A stretch of DNA of 64,000 nucleotides. Origin: Thiotrichaceae bacterium. Lineage in GTDB: Bacteria; Pseudomonadota; Gammaproteobacteria; Thiotrichales; Thiotrichaceae. The notes beneath the pieces were generated by a model. It was not told where the DNA came from, made no database searches, and saw only the letters and a program-made list of their open reading frames with translations. Of this stretch, positions 1-9,926 are shown in pieces. The first letter of the stretch is position 1, and each line of letters opens with the position of its first letter. The position numbers were made by a program, and so were the translations under genes. The stretch covers positions 40,154 through 104,153 of the forward strand of contig JALSJU010000009.1 of NCBI GenBank assembly GCA_026989145.1, in the 5' to 3' direction.

Positions 1-2
1 TC

Positions 3-584
3 ACAGTTCGACACCTTAACAGTAGTAATAATAAAGAAGTTGAAACAAGCTTTTGTGAGCCCATCGGGCATCTACAAGTCAATGGGGACTATAGGCAATC
101 ATGGCAACCACAAAATATGTCTAGTAGCGCTTTACAAAAATCACGTGATATTGCGACAATGGTTACTAAAGCCTTAGGTGGACGTGGGATTTTTGGCGTA
201 GAACTTTTTATAAAAGGGGATGATGTTATCTTTAGTGAAGTCTCCCCTCGTCCGCATGACACTGGAATGGTTACGATGATTTCACAAGACCTTTCTCAAT
301 TCGCGCTTCATGCACGAGCTATATTAGGACTACCTATCCCAAACATTTATTTTCACGGGCCATCAGCCAGTAGTGTTCTTTTGGTAAAAGGAAAATCCAC
401 GCAGCTTAGCTTTCAAAATATTGATAAAGCCCTCCAACAAGAAAACACCCAAGTACGCTTATTTGGAAAACCAGAAGTTGCTGGTGAGCGCCGTATGGGT
501 GTTGTTCTTGCTCGTGGCGAGACAACCAAAATAGCTATTAATAAAGCTATTCAGAGTTCAAAATCTGTAACAGCGGTATTATAA
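3..584 (+). CDS. purT: Phosphoribosylglycinamide formyltransferase 2 (PurT), C-terminal part, truncated by window start
   Basis: Reading from nt 3 in the ORF frame gives [44 protein letters not shown]..., then [27 protein letters not shown], a PurT ATP-grasp signature. Confidence 0.95.
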   Translation, partial: TVRHLNSSNNKEVETSFCEPIGHLQVNGDYRQSWQPQNMSSSALQKSRDIATMVTKALGGRGIFGVELFIKGDDVIFSEVSPRPHDTGMVTMISQDLSQFALHARAILGLPIPNIYFHGPSASSVLLVKGKSTQLSFQNIDKALQQENTQVRLFGKPEVAGERRMGVVLARGETTKIAINKAIQSSKSVTAVL

Positions 585-585
585 A

Positions 586-845
586 GGAGTCTCTGAATAA
601 CCTAGCTGAGTTCTGGCAACGCCAAGTTTTCAAGTTCGAGGCATTGATTTTAAGCATAGTTATTCTATGGTTTAAATCAATAACGAAGAAGTTGGAAACT
701 TGGCTAAGCCCTGTAGGGCGAGCTTACAAGGCATCAATTCCGTTGTTGTTATTTTTTGCGAAGGGAGCGACCATTCTCAAAAAATACGCCTAGGACTTGA
801 TACCTTGTAAACTAGCAGAACCCAACTAGGTTATTCAGAGCTTCC
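586..845. mobile_element. MITE-like repeat (family B, copy 1), about 260 bp, TIR GGAgtCTCTGAATAACCTAG.../...CTAGGTTATTCAGAGCTTCC
   Basis: About 260 bp near-identical to 31729-31987; inverted termini; flanked by TAAA direct repeats (582-585 and 846-849). Confidence 0.8.
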
Positions 846-1035
846 TAAAGAAAAGCCTTTGTCAATAAAAAAGCGCAGAGTAAATATTGTCATTATGAGA
901 CCTTTTCATTTGTCAGTGGTGTAAGAAAAGTTGAGTGAAAGTTAAATCATTTTGCTTATCATTCGACTCGTTCGAAGGTCTCACTATTATTTATTTTTCA
1001 GCGTCCTTCCTCATCGTTAAGACCTGAAATCTGAA

Positions 1036-3402
1036 TTAATCGTTATTAGCCAAACGGTTCCATGTATCTATCACTGTATCAGGGTTTAATGAGACACTAT
1101 CAATACCCTCTTCCATAAGCCATTTTGCTAAATCGTGATGATCTGATGGCCCTTGTCCGCAGATACCGACATATTTGCCCTGCTCTTTACAGGCTATTAT
1201 TGCCATTTTAATCATCGCTTTTACGGCGGGGTTACGTTCATCAAAACCTTCTGCCACTAGGCCAGAATCGCGGTCTAAGCCTAAGGTTAATTGAGTCATA
1301 TCATTAGAGCCGATTGAAAACCCATCAAAGTATTCTAAAAACTCAGTGGCGAGTACTGCATTGGATGGCAGCTCACACATCATGATATGGCGGAGGCCTT
1401 GTTCAGCACGTGCTAGCCCATTTTGTGCCAATAAATCAGTGACAGCTTTGGCTTCCTCAAGGGTTCTTACAAATGGAATCATCACCTCAATATTATCAAA
1501 GCCCATTTCTTCACGAACAAACTTGATCGCTTCACACTCCATTTCAAAACAAGAACGGAAGCTTTCATCAATATAACGCGCTGCACCTCGAAAACCGATC
1601 ATGGGGTTTTCTTCATGCGGTTCATAGTTTGGCCCTGCAATTAAATTAGCGTATTCATTGGATTTAAAGTCAGACATGCGCAAGATGACGGGCTTAGGGT
1701 AAAATGCGGCTGCTAGAGTTGAAACACCTTCGGAAATCTTTTTAATGAAAAAATCTCTTGGACTATCATAAGCTTGAGTGCGTTCTTTAATAATATCTTG
1801 GAGTTCTTCAGATTGCTCCTCCAGCGCTAACAACGCTCGTGGATGAATTGCTATCATATTGTTAATGATAAATTCCATACGCGCTAAACCGACGCCTTTA
1901 TTGGGTAATTGGCAAAAATCAAAAGCACGGTCTGGGCTACCGACATTCATCATGACTTTCAAATCAAGTTTTGGCATTGTGTCGATTTGTGTTTTGTTAA
2001 CGTTAAAATCTAAAATTCCTTTATAGGCGTAACCCGTGTCACCTTCGGCGCAAGATACGGTAATAGGTGTGTTATCTGTAATAGTCTCGGTAGCATCACC
2101 ACAGCCGACAACGGCAGGCACGCCTAACTCACGGGCAATAATGGCTGCATGACAGGTTCGTCCTCCTCGGTTAGTAACGATGGCAGAAGCACGTTTCATA
2201 ATTGGCTCCCAATCGGGGTCAGTCATATCGGTTACTAACACATCACCCGGTAGGATCTTATCCATGTCATCTAGGCTTAGAATGATTTTTGCGGTACCAG
2301 CTCCGATACGTGAGCCAATAGAGCGCCCTTCAGCTATGACCTTGCCTTTCTGTTTCATCTCAAAGCGCTCAATCACGTTTCCAGATTGACTTTGTACCGT
2401 TTCGGGCCGGGCTTGTACAATGTATAAACCGCCATCGTTACCATCTAATGCCCACTCAATATCCATTGGGCGTTGGTAATGTTTTTCAATAATAAGCGCT
2501 TGTCGCCCCAGTTCCTCTACTTGTGCATCGTTGATACAATATTTAAGTTGTTGGTCTTTTTCCACATCTACGATGGTGACAGGCTCATCACCAGCATTAT
2601 CGTAAATCATTTTAATTAATTTACTGCCACGAGTACGGCTTAAAACAGCGGGTTTACCATCTGCCAAATTGCCTTTATGGGCATAAAACTCATCAGGATT
2701 TACAGCACCCTGTACTACCATTTCCCCCAAGCCGTAACTACCGGTAATAAATACGACTTTATCAAAGCCTGATTCGGTATCTAGGGTAAACATCACACCA
2801 CTGGCGGCAATATCAGAGCGCACCATTTTTTGTATGCCAGCTGACAATGCCACACCTTCATGGGCAAAGTTTTGGTGTACACGGTATGAAATGGCACGGT
2901 CGGTAAACAGTGAGGCAAAAACCTTGCGAATCGCCATTTTAATATCATCAATGCCTGCTACATTTAAAAAAGTTTCTTGCTGACCTGCGAATGAGGCATC
3001 CGGCAAATCTTCTGCAGTGGCGGAGGAGCGTACTGCCCAGGTAACATCAGTTCCGTAATTTTTTTCGAGTTCGATATAGGCTAAATTAATATCCGTTTCG
3101 AGTTGCTCTTGAAGCGGTACTTGCATAATCCATTCACGGATTTTCTTGCCTGTTTTAGCTAATGCATCTAAATCATCCGCATCAAGTTCATCGAGTAAGC
3201 TATTAATCCTTTTACCCAAGTCTTCATGTTCAAGAAAACCTCGGTAAGCATCTGCTGTGGTTGCAAAACCACCTGGAACATTAACACCTAAATTAGTTAG
3301 ATTTTGTATCATCTCACCTAGAGAGGCATTTTTACCCCCTACTTTGTCGATATCATTAATGCCTAACTCATTGAGCCAGATAATATTGCGGGTACTTTTC
3401 AT
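1036..3402 (-). CDS. ppsA: Phosphoenolpyruvate synthase
   Basis: 788 aa; IIWLNELGINDIDKVGGKNASLGEM N-terminus, swivelling His motif GGRTCHAAIIARELGVPAVVG, C-terminal GICGQGPSDH. Confidence 0.97.
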   Translation of the reverse strand: MKSTRNIIWLNELGINDIDKVGGKNASLGEMIQNLTNLGVNVPGGFATTADAYRGFLEHEDLGKRINSLLDELDADDLDALAKTGKKIREWIMQVPLQEQLETDINLAYIELEKNYGTDVTWAVRSSATAEDLPDASFAGQQETFLNVAGIDDIKMAIRKVFASLFTDRAISYRVHQNFAHEGVALSAGIQKMVRSDIAASGVMFTLDTESGFDKVVFITGSYGLGEMVVQGAVNPDEFYAHKGNLADGKPAVLSRTRGSKLIKMIYDNAGDEPVTIVDVEKDQQLKYCINDAQVEELGRQALIIEKHYQRPMDIEWALDGNDGGLYIVQARPETVQSQSGNVIERFEMKQKGKVIAEGRSIGSRIGAGTAKIILSLDDMDKILPGDVLVTDMTDPDWEPIMKRASAIVTNRGGRTCHAAIIARELGVPAVVGCGDATETITDNTPITVSCAEGDTGYAYKGILDFNVNKTQIDTMPKLDLKVMMNVGSPDRAFDFCQLPNKGVGLARMEFIINNMIAIHPRALLALEEQSEELQDIIKERTQAYDSPRDFFIKKISEGVSTLAAAFYPKPVILRMSDFKSNEYANLIAGPNYEPHEENPMIGFRGAARYIDESFRSCFEMECEAIKFVREEMGFDNIEVMIPFVRTLEEAKAVTDLLAQNGLARAEQGLRHIMMCELPSNAVLATEFLEYFDGFSIGSNDMTQLTLGLDRDSGLVAEGFDERNPAVKAMIKMAIIACKEQGKYVGICGQGPSDHHDLAKWLMEEGIDSVSLNPDTVIDTWNRLANND

Positions 3403-3508
3403 TCGCAGTTTTTCCTTATTTAATTTACTTTATGTAACTAGGATAGAATCCTAGGATTAAGATGACTAAGAATTAAATTAAAAAATTTGAAAAGGATTAT
3501 CTTTACGA

Positions 3509-4378
3509 TCATTTTTTACGTTCCCAGCTGTGCAAGGTTTTTTTTAGGTTTCCGGTTTTGTGCAATTTGCGCACAATCTGTGCAGCAAGTTCTTCTATAG
3601 ACTGGCTAGTTACATCCATAGGGTTTAAGTGATATTTAGTATATAAATCTTGCACTTTCTTGATCTCATCTTTACACGTTTCTAAAGCAGCGTATTGACT
3701 ATTTGGCATGCGTTTTTCACGAATTTGGTGAAGTCGCTTTGCTTTAATCTTAGTTGCAAAAATTTTGTCTCGACTCTCAAGTAAAACAGCAGGTAATTCG
3801 TTACGCTCAAAATCATCTTCTGTAATCGGGTAATTAGCCGCTCTGATACCGAACTTAAGCGCTAAGTACAGCGAGGTTGGTGTTTTCCCCGAGCGTGAAA
3901 GGCCGACAATAATGACATCAGCCTCACCTATTGTTTTTAGCACCATCGCATCATCGTGTTTTAACGTAAAATTTAAAGCATCAATACGTGAATCATAGAC
4001 TTTTTCATTGACTAAACCATGACTTAAACCTGATTCAAAAACAGGAGTGGCTTTTAAATCATTACCAATTTTATCTAAAAAACTATCAAAGACTTCGTAA
4101 TAGTGACAGTTTGCAAGCTGTAACAAGTGGTTTACTTTTTCCTCAGGCATAGTTGCAAATACTAGTGGACGAAAGTTTTCTGATTGAGCTATTTGATTAA
4201 TTTCACCCACCAGTTTATTTACCTTTTCTACACTGTCTACAAAAGGTCTTTGAATATAGGTAAAGTCGATTTGTGGGAATTGCGATAATAAGCTCATACC
4301 TAATGTTTCAGCTGTTATGCCGGTACTTTCCGAAATAAAAAATACGGTACGCTTTGGGGTATTTTTAACCTCTGTCAT
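3509..4378 (-). CDS. ppsR: PEP synthase regulatory protein (DUF299 kinase/pyrophosphorylase)
   Basis: 289 aa; FFISESTGITAETLG N-terminus, P-loop-like GLSRSGKTPTSLYLA; adjacent to ppsA. Confidence 0.95.
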   Translation of the reverse strand: MTEVKNTPKRTVFFISESTGITAETLGMSLLSQFPQIDFTYIQRPFVDSVEKVNKLVGEINQIAQSENFRPLVFATMPEEKVNHLLQLANCHYYEVFDSFLDKIGNDLKATPVFESGLSHGLVNEKVYDSRIDALNFTLKHDDAMVLKTIGEADVIIVGLSRSGKTPTSLYLALKFGIRAANYPITEDDFERNELPAVLLESRDKIFATKIKAKRLHQIREKRMPNSQYAALETCKDEIKKVQDLYTKYHLNPMDVTSQSIEELAAQIVRKLHKTGNLKKTLHSWERKK

Positions 4379-4569
4379 AACGTTTGCTTTATAAAGTTGT
4401 TAGTTAATTTGACTATAGTTGCTATTTTTAACTTTGCTGGTTTTTTCCACAAAAATACTCATTTTAATTGATAGACGGCATTTTTCTTGGAAAATGTAAG
4501 GGTTTTTGTTACTCAAATTTATGCTTTAATAAGGTCTTATAAATTACAATTAATCTAAGAGGCCTTTAA

Positions 4570-4620
4570 GGAAAACCTGATTAAGTCCCATTAATTTTAT
4601 GGGACTTAATCAGGGTTTCC
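4570..4620. repeat. 51-bp palindromic mini-element with IS5-like termini, flanked by TTAA direct repeats
   Basis: GGAAAACCTGATTAAGTCCCAT-taatttt-ATGGGACTTAATCAGGGTTTCC; arms differ at one position; TTAA on both sides (4566-4569, 4621-4624). Confidence 0.7.
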
Positions 4621-4738
4621 TTAACGACACAGATGACGAGTAAATATGTCTGAAATTCCACTGCTTTTGTTGGAGTTTCACCCAATATATCTTTCGCAAC
4701 TGACCCGTTCAAAGAACCTCCTATAGGGTATAAAAACA

Positions 4739-6112
4739 ATGACTAAGGCTTTAATAGACGCACGTATCACTCCTACCGTACATCTTAATGTATTGTCACA
4801 GCAGGAGGTGAGCAAACTACTTGATACCAGTAGTAGGGGGCTCTATAGATTATTTCGTCAGTGTGCGTTGGCAGTATTAAGTCACGGTGATTACACCGAT
4901 GATGCTAAAGAGTTACTAGCACGCCATGCCGCTTTTGATATTAAAATTATTCAACAAGATCGTGGCATTAAGCTGGAAGTGACTGGCGCGCCCGCTGATG
5001 CTTTTGTTGATGGAGAAATGATTCGTGGTATTAACGAGCACTTATACTCGGTGCTACGTGATATTATCTACTCAAACGATGCCATTATTGAAAACCCTGC
5101 CTTTGATTTAAATAATAGCGAAGGTGTGACCAATGCAGTGTTTCATATTATGCGCAACTCAGGCACCTTACATTATGGGAAAAAACCCCGTTTGGTGGTT
5201 TGCTGGGGTGGTCATTCAATCTCACGTGTCGAATACGATTACACCAAAGAAGTCGGTTATCAGCTTGGGCTTCGTAAACAAAATATTTGTACTGGTTGTG
5301 GACCCGGCGCTATGAAAGGCCCCATGAAAGGCGCAACCTTTGGTCATGCTAAACAACGGATTAAAGATGGTCAATACTTGGGAATGACAGAACCAGGAAT
5401 TATTGCTGCAGAATCACCCAACCCCATTGTTAATGATTTGGTCATCATGCCCGATATTGAAAAACGCCTTGAGGCTTTTGTGCGTATTGGTCACGGTATT
5501 ATTGTTTTCCCTGGTGGTGCTGGAACGACGGAGGAAATTCTGTATATTCTCGGTATTTTGCTGCATCCTAAAAATGCGTATGTACCCTTCCCGCTTATTT
5601 TTACAGCCCCTGAAAGTTCACGTGAATACTTTGAACAAATAGATGATTTTATTGGTGCAACGCTTGGCAAAGATGCGCAAAAGCGGTATGAAATTATTAT
5701 TGATGACCCTGAAAAGGTTGCTATCAAAATGAAACAAGGGATTAAGAAAGTACGTGATTTCAGACGTGAACATAGTGATGCCTATTACTTTAACTGGTTG
5801 CTCAAGATAGATGAAGAGTTCCAACAGCCGTTTGAGCCTAGTCATCAAAATATGTCAAATTTAGAGCTTCATAAAGACTTACCCAAGCACATTCTTGCCG
5901 CAAATTTACGCCGTGCATTCTCAGGAATCGTATCGGGCAACGTAAAGGATGATGGTATTCGCGCGATTGAAAAACACGGGCTTTTTGAAATTACAGGCGA
6001 TCCCGATATTATGGCGCGTATGGATACATTGTTAAAATCATTTGTAGAACAAAGCCGCATGAAATTGCCTAGCGATATTGCTTATAAGCCTTGTTATAAG
6101 ATAGTGACTTAA
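4739..6112 (+). CDS. ppnN: Nucleotide 5'-monophosphate nucleosidase PpnN (YgdH/LOG family)
   Basis: 457 aa; LVVCWGGHSISRVEYDYTKEVGYQLGLR, CTGCGPGAMKGPMKGA, FPGGAGTTEEILYILGILLHP. Confidence 0.93.
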   Translation: MTKALIDARITPTVHLNVLSQQEVSKLLDTSSRGLYRLFRQCALAVLSHGDYTDDAKELLARHAAFDIKIIQQDRGIKLEVTGAPADAFVDGEMIRGINEHLYSVLRDIIYSNDAIIENPAFDLNNSEGVTNAVFHIMRNSGTLHYGKKPRLVVCWGGHSISRVEYDYTKEVGYQLGLRKQNICTGCGPGAMKGPMKGATFGHAKQRIKDGQYLGMTEPGIIAAESPNPIVNDLVIMPDIEKRLEAFVRIGHGIIVFPGGAGTTEEILYILGILLHPKNAYVPFPLIFTAPESSREYFEQIDDFIGATLGKDAQKRYEIIIDDPEKVAIKMKQGIKKVRDFRREHSDAYYFNWLLKIDEEFQQPFEPSHQNMSNLELHKDLPKHILAANLRRAFSGIVSGNVKDDGIRAIEKHGLFEITGDPDIMARMDTLLKSFVEQSRMKLPSDIAYKPCYKIVT

Positions 6113-6138
6113 ATTACGTTCACCAAAGCTTACTTTTT

Positions 6139-6777
6139 TTATAAGTTCTGCCAAGATTTGTGTTTCTTAATTAAGCCTAAAGCATCTGTTAATAAAGTTT
6201 TCCCCGGTTCGGTATGAAACCAGGTTGATAGACCAGAGGGATGTGGTAACGGTATGCAATCTACCTGTAGGTGTGGTGTATCAATCACAAATTGTTTACC
6301 TACGACTTCATCGAGTTTTTTTGCTTGTAAGTATTGCGAAATAGCTAGCTTGCCAATAGGAATAATTAGCTTAGGTTGAAGTAGCTGGTACTCCTTTTCT
6401 AACCACTCTTTACAATTAGCTATTTCAATTTTATTAGGGATACGATCACCACTGCTTTTTTTATTTTTACCTGGGAAACAACGACATACAGCAGACATGT
6501 AAACTTGACTTCGAACGCCCTCCTCATCAACGCCAATCGATTCAAACCATTTGAATAAGGTTTTACCCGCTGTCCAACCAAAAGGCTTTTTGATTTTACC
6601 CTCATGAATTCCTGGTGCTTGACCAATCAGCATAATGGATGCATTAACGGCTGTGCCAGTAATGACAGGTTGAATCATCTGAGAACATTTAGTACAGGCT
6701 TGTAATTGAGTTTGGTGCTTAATAATTTTATCGAGTATCATAATTATAAATGTAATATTCCCACTTACTAAAAGCAA
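6139..6777 (-). CDS. Uracil-DNA glycosylase family protein (possible Fe-S family 4/5-like)
   Basis: CTKC, LIGQAPGIHEGKIKKPFGWTAGKTL, CRCFPGK, NCKEWL, HPSGLSTWFH; start may be the internal Met at 6741. Confidence 0.8.
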   Translation of the reverse strand: MLLVSGNITFIIMILDKIIKHQTQLQACTKCSQMIQPVITGTAVNASIMLIGQAPGIHEGKIKKPFGWTAGKTLFKWFESIGVDEEGVRSQVYMSAVCRCFPGKNKKSSGDRIPNKIEIANCKEWLEKEYQLLQPKLIIPIGKLAISQYLQAKKLDEVVGKQFVIDTPHLQVDCIPLPHPSGLSTWFHTEPGKTLLTDALGLIKKHKSWQNL

Positions 6778-6955
6778 GCAAGCTATTACCCAATCCCAAG
6801 ATAGAAACGCGAATGAGAGAGCAAAACTTTGTTTTCATAGGATATTATCGAAAAATAATCATTTCATCCGTAGATTAATCGAGTATTTTTGGGATGTTCT
6901 ATGGAATCAAAGGCTTGTGCTATCATCGTGTTTTCTATCTGGGGATTAAGGTATT

Positions 6956-7921
6956 ATGAAAAATACACAGAAACATTCGCAATACTTAGATCATGGTATC
7001 TTTCTTATTGATGCAGAATATGGCGACTCAGGAGTGGCCGCTATTTATCTACTTGAGCAAGATGGTGAGATAGCGATAATCGAAACTGGAACTAACCTTA
7101 GTATCCCCTATGTTGAGCAAGCACTTTTAGAAACGGGCTTATCGTTTAATCAAGTACGCTATATTATTCCAACCCATGTTCACCTTGATCATGCTGGGGG
7201 AGCAGGTGAATTAATGCAGCTTTGCAATAATGCTAAACTCATTTGTCATCCCTTTGGAGCGCGCCATTTAATTGACCCAAGCAAGCTAGAAGCAGGCACT
7301 ATAGCCGTTTATGGTGAGGATAAGTTCCGCCAACTGTATGGTACTATTCGTCCCATTGATGCAGATCGAGTGATCGAAGCACCGGATAATTTTTCAATTG
7401 ATTTAAACGGTAGAAACCTGAGGTTTATAGATACACCAGGGCATGCACGTCATCATTTTTGTGTTTATGATGAACTGAGCCAAGGTATTTTTGCAGGAGA
7501 CACATTTGGGGTTTCATACCCGCAAATTACAACCAAACAAGGTCGCTTTATATTCGCAACTACAACACCGGTACAATTTGATCCCAATGCGTTGTTAAAC
7601 AGTATTAGTAAGTTGATGTCTTTATCGCCACAACAGATGTACCTTACACATTATGGTACGATTACACCTAGCCCTGAAATTGTTGAGCAACTTAAACAGA
7701 GTATTATTGTCTTTAAAAGGATAGCGCTAGAGGCTGAACACACAAACAACAACCGCACCGAAGCAATCCAAAATAATATTCAACAATTTTTACTTAAAAA
7801 GTTATTTGAAATGGGGTGCGAACAATCAGCCAAATTTTGTTCTGAACAAATAAAAATGGATACGCTACTGAATGCACAGGGTTTAGATGTTTGGTTAAAG
7901 CGAAATAAAATAAATAGATAA
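6956..7921 (+). CDS. MBL-fold metallo-hydrolase
   Basis: 321 aa; THVHLDHAGGAGEL motif, DTPGHARHHFCVYDE, AGDTFG. Confidence 0.9.
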   Translation: MKNTQKHSQYLDHGIFLIDAEYGDSGVAAIYLLEQDGEIAIIETGTNLSIPYVEQALLETGLSFNQVRYIIPTHVHLDHAGGAGELMQLCNNAKLICHPFGARHLIDPSKLEAGTIAVYGEDKFRQLYGTIRPIDADRVIEAPDNFSIDLNGRNLRFIDTPGHARHHFCVYDELSQGIFAGDTFGVSYPQITTKQGRFIFATTTPVQFDPNALLNSISKLMSLSPQQMYLTHYGTITPSPEIVEQLKQSIIVFKRIALEAEHTNNNRTEAIQNNIQQFLLKKLFEMGCEQSAKFCSEQIKMDTLLNAQGLDVWLKRNKINR

Positions 7922-7933
7922 TAGGGGAAATAA

Positions 7934-8140
7934 ATGATCAAACATTTGATACTAGTTACGGTATTAGCGATAACACTTTCTGGCTGCTCAAGTCTAAAAC
8001 AAGTTTTAGCTACAGCGGGCAGCTTCGCAGGGGCTGCCTACGCAAGAGATAAAGGCGAAAATGTTTACTTAGGCTCAATAGCCGGTGGATTAATCGGTAA
8101 TTTGGCAGGTCAAATGATTTCTCAATCTCGACCCTATTAG
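7934..8140 (+). CDS. Small glycine-zipper lipoprotein
   Basis: 68 aa; lipobox LSGCSS; glycine-rich AGSFAGAAYARDKGENVYLGSIAGGLIGNLAGQ. Confidence 0.7.
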   Translation: MIKHLILVTVLAITLSGCSSLKQVLATAGSFAGAAYARDKGENVYLGSIAGGLIGNLAGQMISQSRPY

Positions 8141-8152
8141 GGAAAGACTGGT

Positions 8153-8277
8153 AACTGAATCAGTGACTTCACTACGGCACAGTACGCAAGCTATTGATTC
8201 ATCACGGGTTTAAAAAACCCCATGCTAAACCAATAACTTACACCCTATTATCCCCACTGAAGTCACGGATTCAGGTT
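8153..8277. repeat. Family C inverted-repeat element, copy 1
   Basis: AACTGAATCAGTGACTTCACTACGGCACAGTACGCAAG...GAAGTCACGGATTCAGGTT; left 55 bp is the reverse complement of 49933-49987. Confidence 0.7.
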
Positions 8278-8294
8278 AATTTTAGGGAATAAAA

Positions 8295-8525
8295 ATGAAA
8301 CTCTTTCAAATAAGAAAATTAATTTCATTCACAATAATTGCTCTCGCATTGACAGGGTGTTCAAATAGAAAAGAAGGGATGACAACTTTAGGCTCTTTGA
8401 GCGGGGTGATTATTGCTGCTTCTACAGGGAAAAATATATTGGTTGGTTCGGTAACTGGAGGGCTTGTTGGCAATATAGCTGGGCAAGTAACAACGCAGGC
8501 CATGGTTTCAAAGAGGAAGTTATAA
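8295..8525 (+). CDS. Small glycine-zipper lipoprotein, paralogue of 7934-8140
   Basis: 76 aa; lipobox LTGCSN; GSLSGVIIAASTGKNILVGSVTGGLVGNIAGQ aligns with the upstream ORF. Confidence 0.7.
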   Translation: MKLFQIRKLISFTIIALALTGCSNRKEGMTTLGSLSGVIIAASTGKNILVGSVTGGLVGNIAGQVTTQAMVSKRKL

Positions 8526-9926
8526 AAAGCGCTGTTGCAAATAATTAAATACACTTAATAAACCCATTGCTTCCCCACCTTTTGGTCGCCCTGCTCTAGC
8601 ACGATTATTCCAAGCCATAACATCTATATGCGCCCACTCAATGTCTTGATCGACAAATTCATTTAAGTATAAGGCGGCTGTAATTGCACCGCCGTAACCT
8701 TCTGCTGAACAGTTGGTAATATCCGCAACCGGGCTATCGAGCTGGTAGCGATAAGAATGGTGTAGAGGCAGTGGCCAGAGTGTTTCACCGGTATTATCTG
8801 AGGCTTGCTGAATATCTCTTGCGAGTGTCCTTGAGTTGCTAAAGAGTGCTGGTATCTCAGTGCCTACTGCAACGCGGGCTGCTCCTGTTAAGGTTGCAAA
8901 ATCAATAATTAATGATGATGATGTTTCACACGCTAAGCTTAAAGCATCACATAACACTAAACGCCCTTCTGCATCGGTATTATCAATTTCTACCGTTTTA
9001 TGTGCGCGTGTATCAATAATATCCCCAGGTCTAAAAGCATCACCTGAAATGGCATTGTCGGCAGCAGCTATCAATACTTGTAGACGTAGGGGTAAGTCAA
9101 AGCACATAATAAGGTGTGCAAGGCCTAAAACATGTGCTGCCCCACCCATGTCTTTTTTCATATTACGCATGAACTTGGATGGCTTTAAGTCAAGCCCACC
9201 GGTGTCAAAGCATACGCCTTTACCAACTAGAGTAAGTAAAGGTAGTTCTTCATTCTGTTCTTTTGATGTCCATTCTAATTTGATTAGTCTTGGTGGATGC
9301 TCACTGGCGCGACCAACAGCATGTATGGCAGGAAAATTCTCAGTTAGTAGTTCATCACCGACAAATTCACTAAACTGTGCTTGATGTTGCTGCGCTAATT
9401 CTTTAACGACCTCTGAAAGTTCCTCCGGCATCATGTGATTGGCGGGCGTATTGACCATATCACGTACGAGAGTAAAGGCATCTACAAAGGCTTGAACTTG
9501 TGCTAACTGATCACTAGCTAGTTTTAATAAAGGTGTGTTTTTCGGCTCTAAAAAATCTTTCTTAAAGAAATCAAAACGATAGGCGCCTAAGCCCCAGCCA
9601 ATGGCTGCTTGAATTTGTTCGTTTTCTGACCAGTTCGATTCAATATGATACTCACCCTCAGGTAATGAGGTTGCTAAGGATGACATTGACCAGATTCTGG
9701 CACTATCTGGATTATCTGGTGATGCATGCTCAATACCACAAAGAATTCGATCAATCTTCCCGTCCTGATTGGGTATTATACAAAACGATGAAGGCTTGGC
9801 TTCAAAAGAAGACTGAGCGACCCAGTTTCTTAAGAAGTCTGATTGTTCGTTTAAGTAAATTTCCAGTTCATTTTTTACCACAGGAACGAGTGGAATGCTG
9901 TTACTACATTCTGTAATAAAACTCAT
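8520..9926 (-). CDS. Leucyl aminopeptidase family (M17) peptidase
   Basis: 468 aa; VGKGVCFDTGGLDLKPS, NTDAEGRLVLCDAL signature. Confidence 0.95.
   Translation of the reverse strand: MSFITECSNSIPLVPVVKNELEIYLNEQSDFLRNWVAQSSFEAKPSSFCIIPNQDGKIDRILCGIEHASPDNPDSARIWSMSSLATSLPEGEYHIESNWSENEQIQAAIGWGLGAYRFDFFKKDFLEPKNTPLLKLASDQLAQVQAFVDAFTLVRDMVNTPANHMMPEELSEVVKELAQQHQAQFSEFVGDELLTENFPAIHAVGRASEHPPRLIKLEWTSKEQNEELPLLTLVGKGVCFDTGGLDLKPSKFMRNMKKDMGGAAHVLGLAHLIMCFDLPLRLQVLIAAADNAISGDAFRPGDIIDTRAHKTVEIDNTDAEGRLVLCDALSLACETSSSLIIDFATLTGAARVAVGTEIPALFSNSRTLARDIQQASDNTGETLWPLPLHHSYRYQLDSPVADITNCSAEGYGGAITAALYLNEFVDQDIEWAHIDVMAWNNRARAGRPKGGEAMGLLSVFNYLQQRFL

Noticed and set aside
8836-9384. 182-aa plus-strand ORF
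   Set aside because: Lies wholly antisense to the well-supported M17 aminopeptidase
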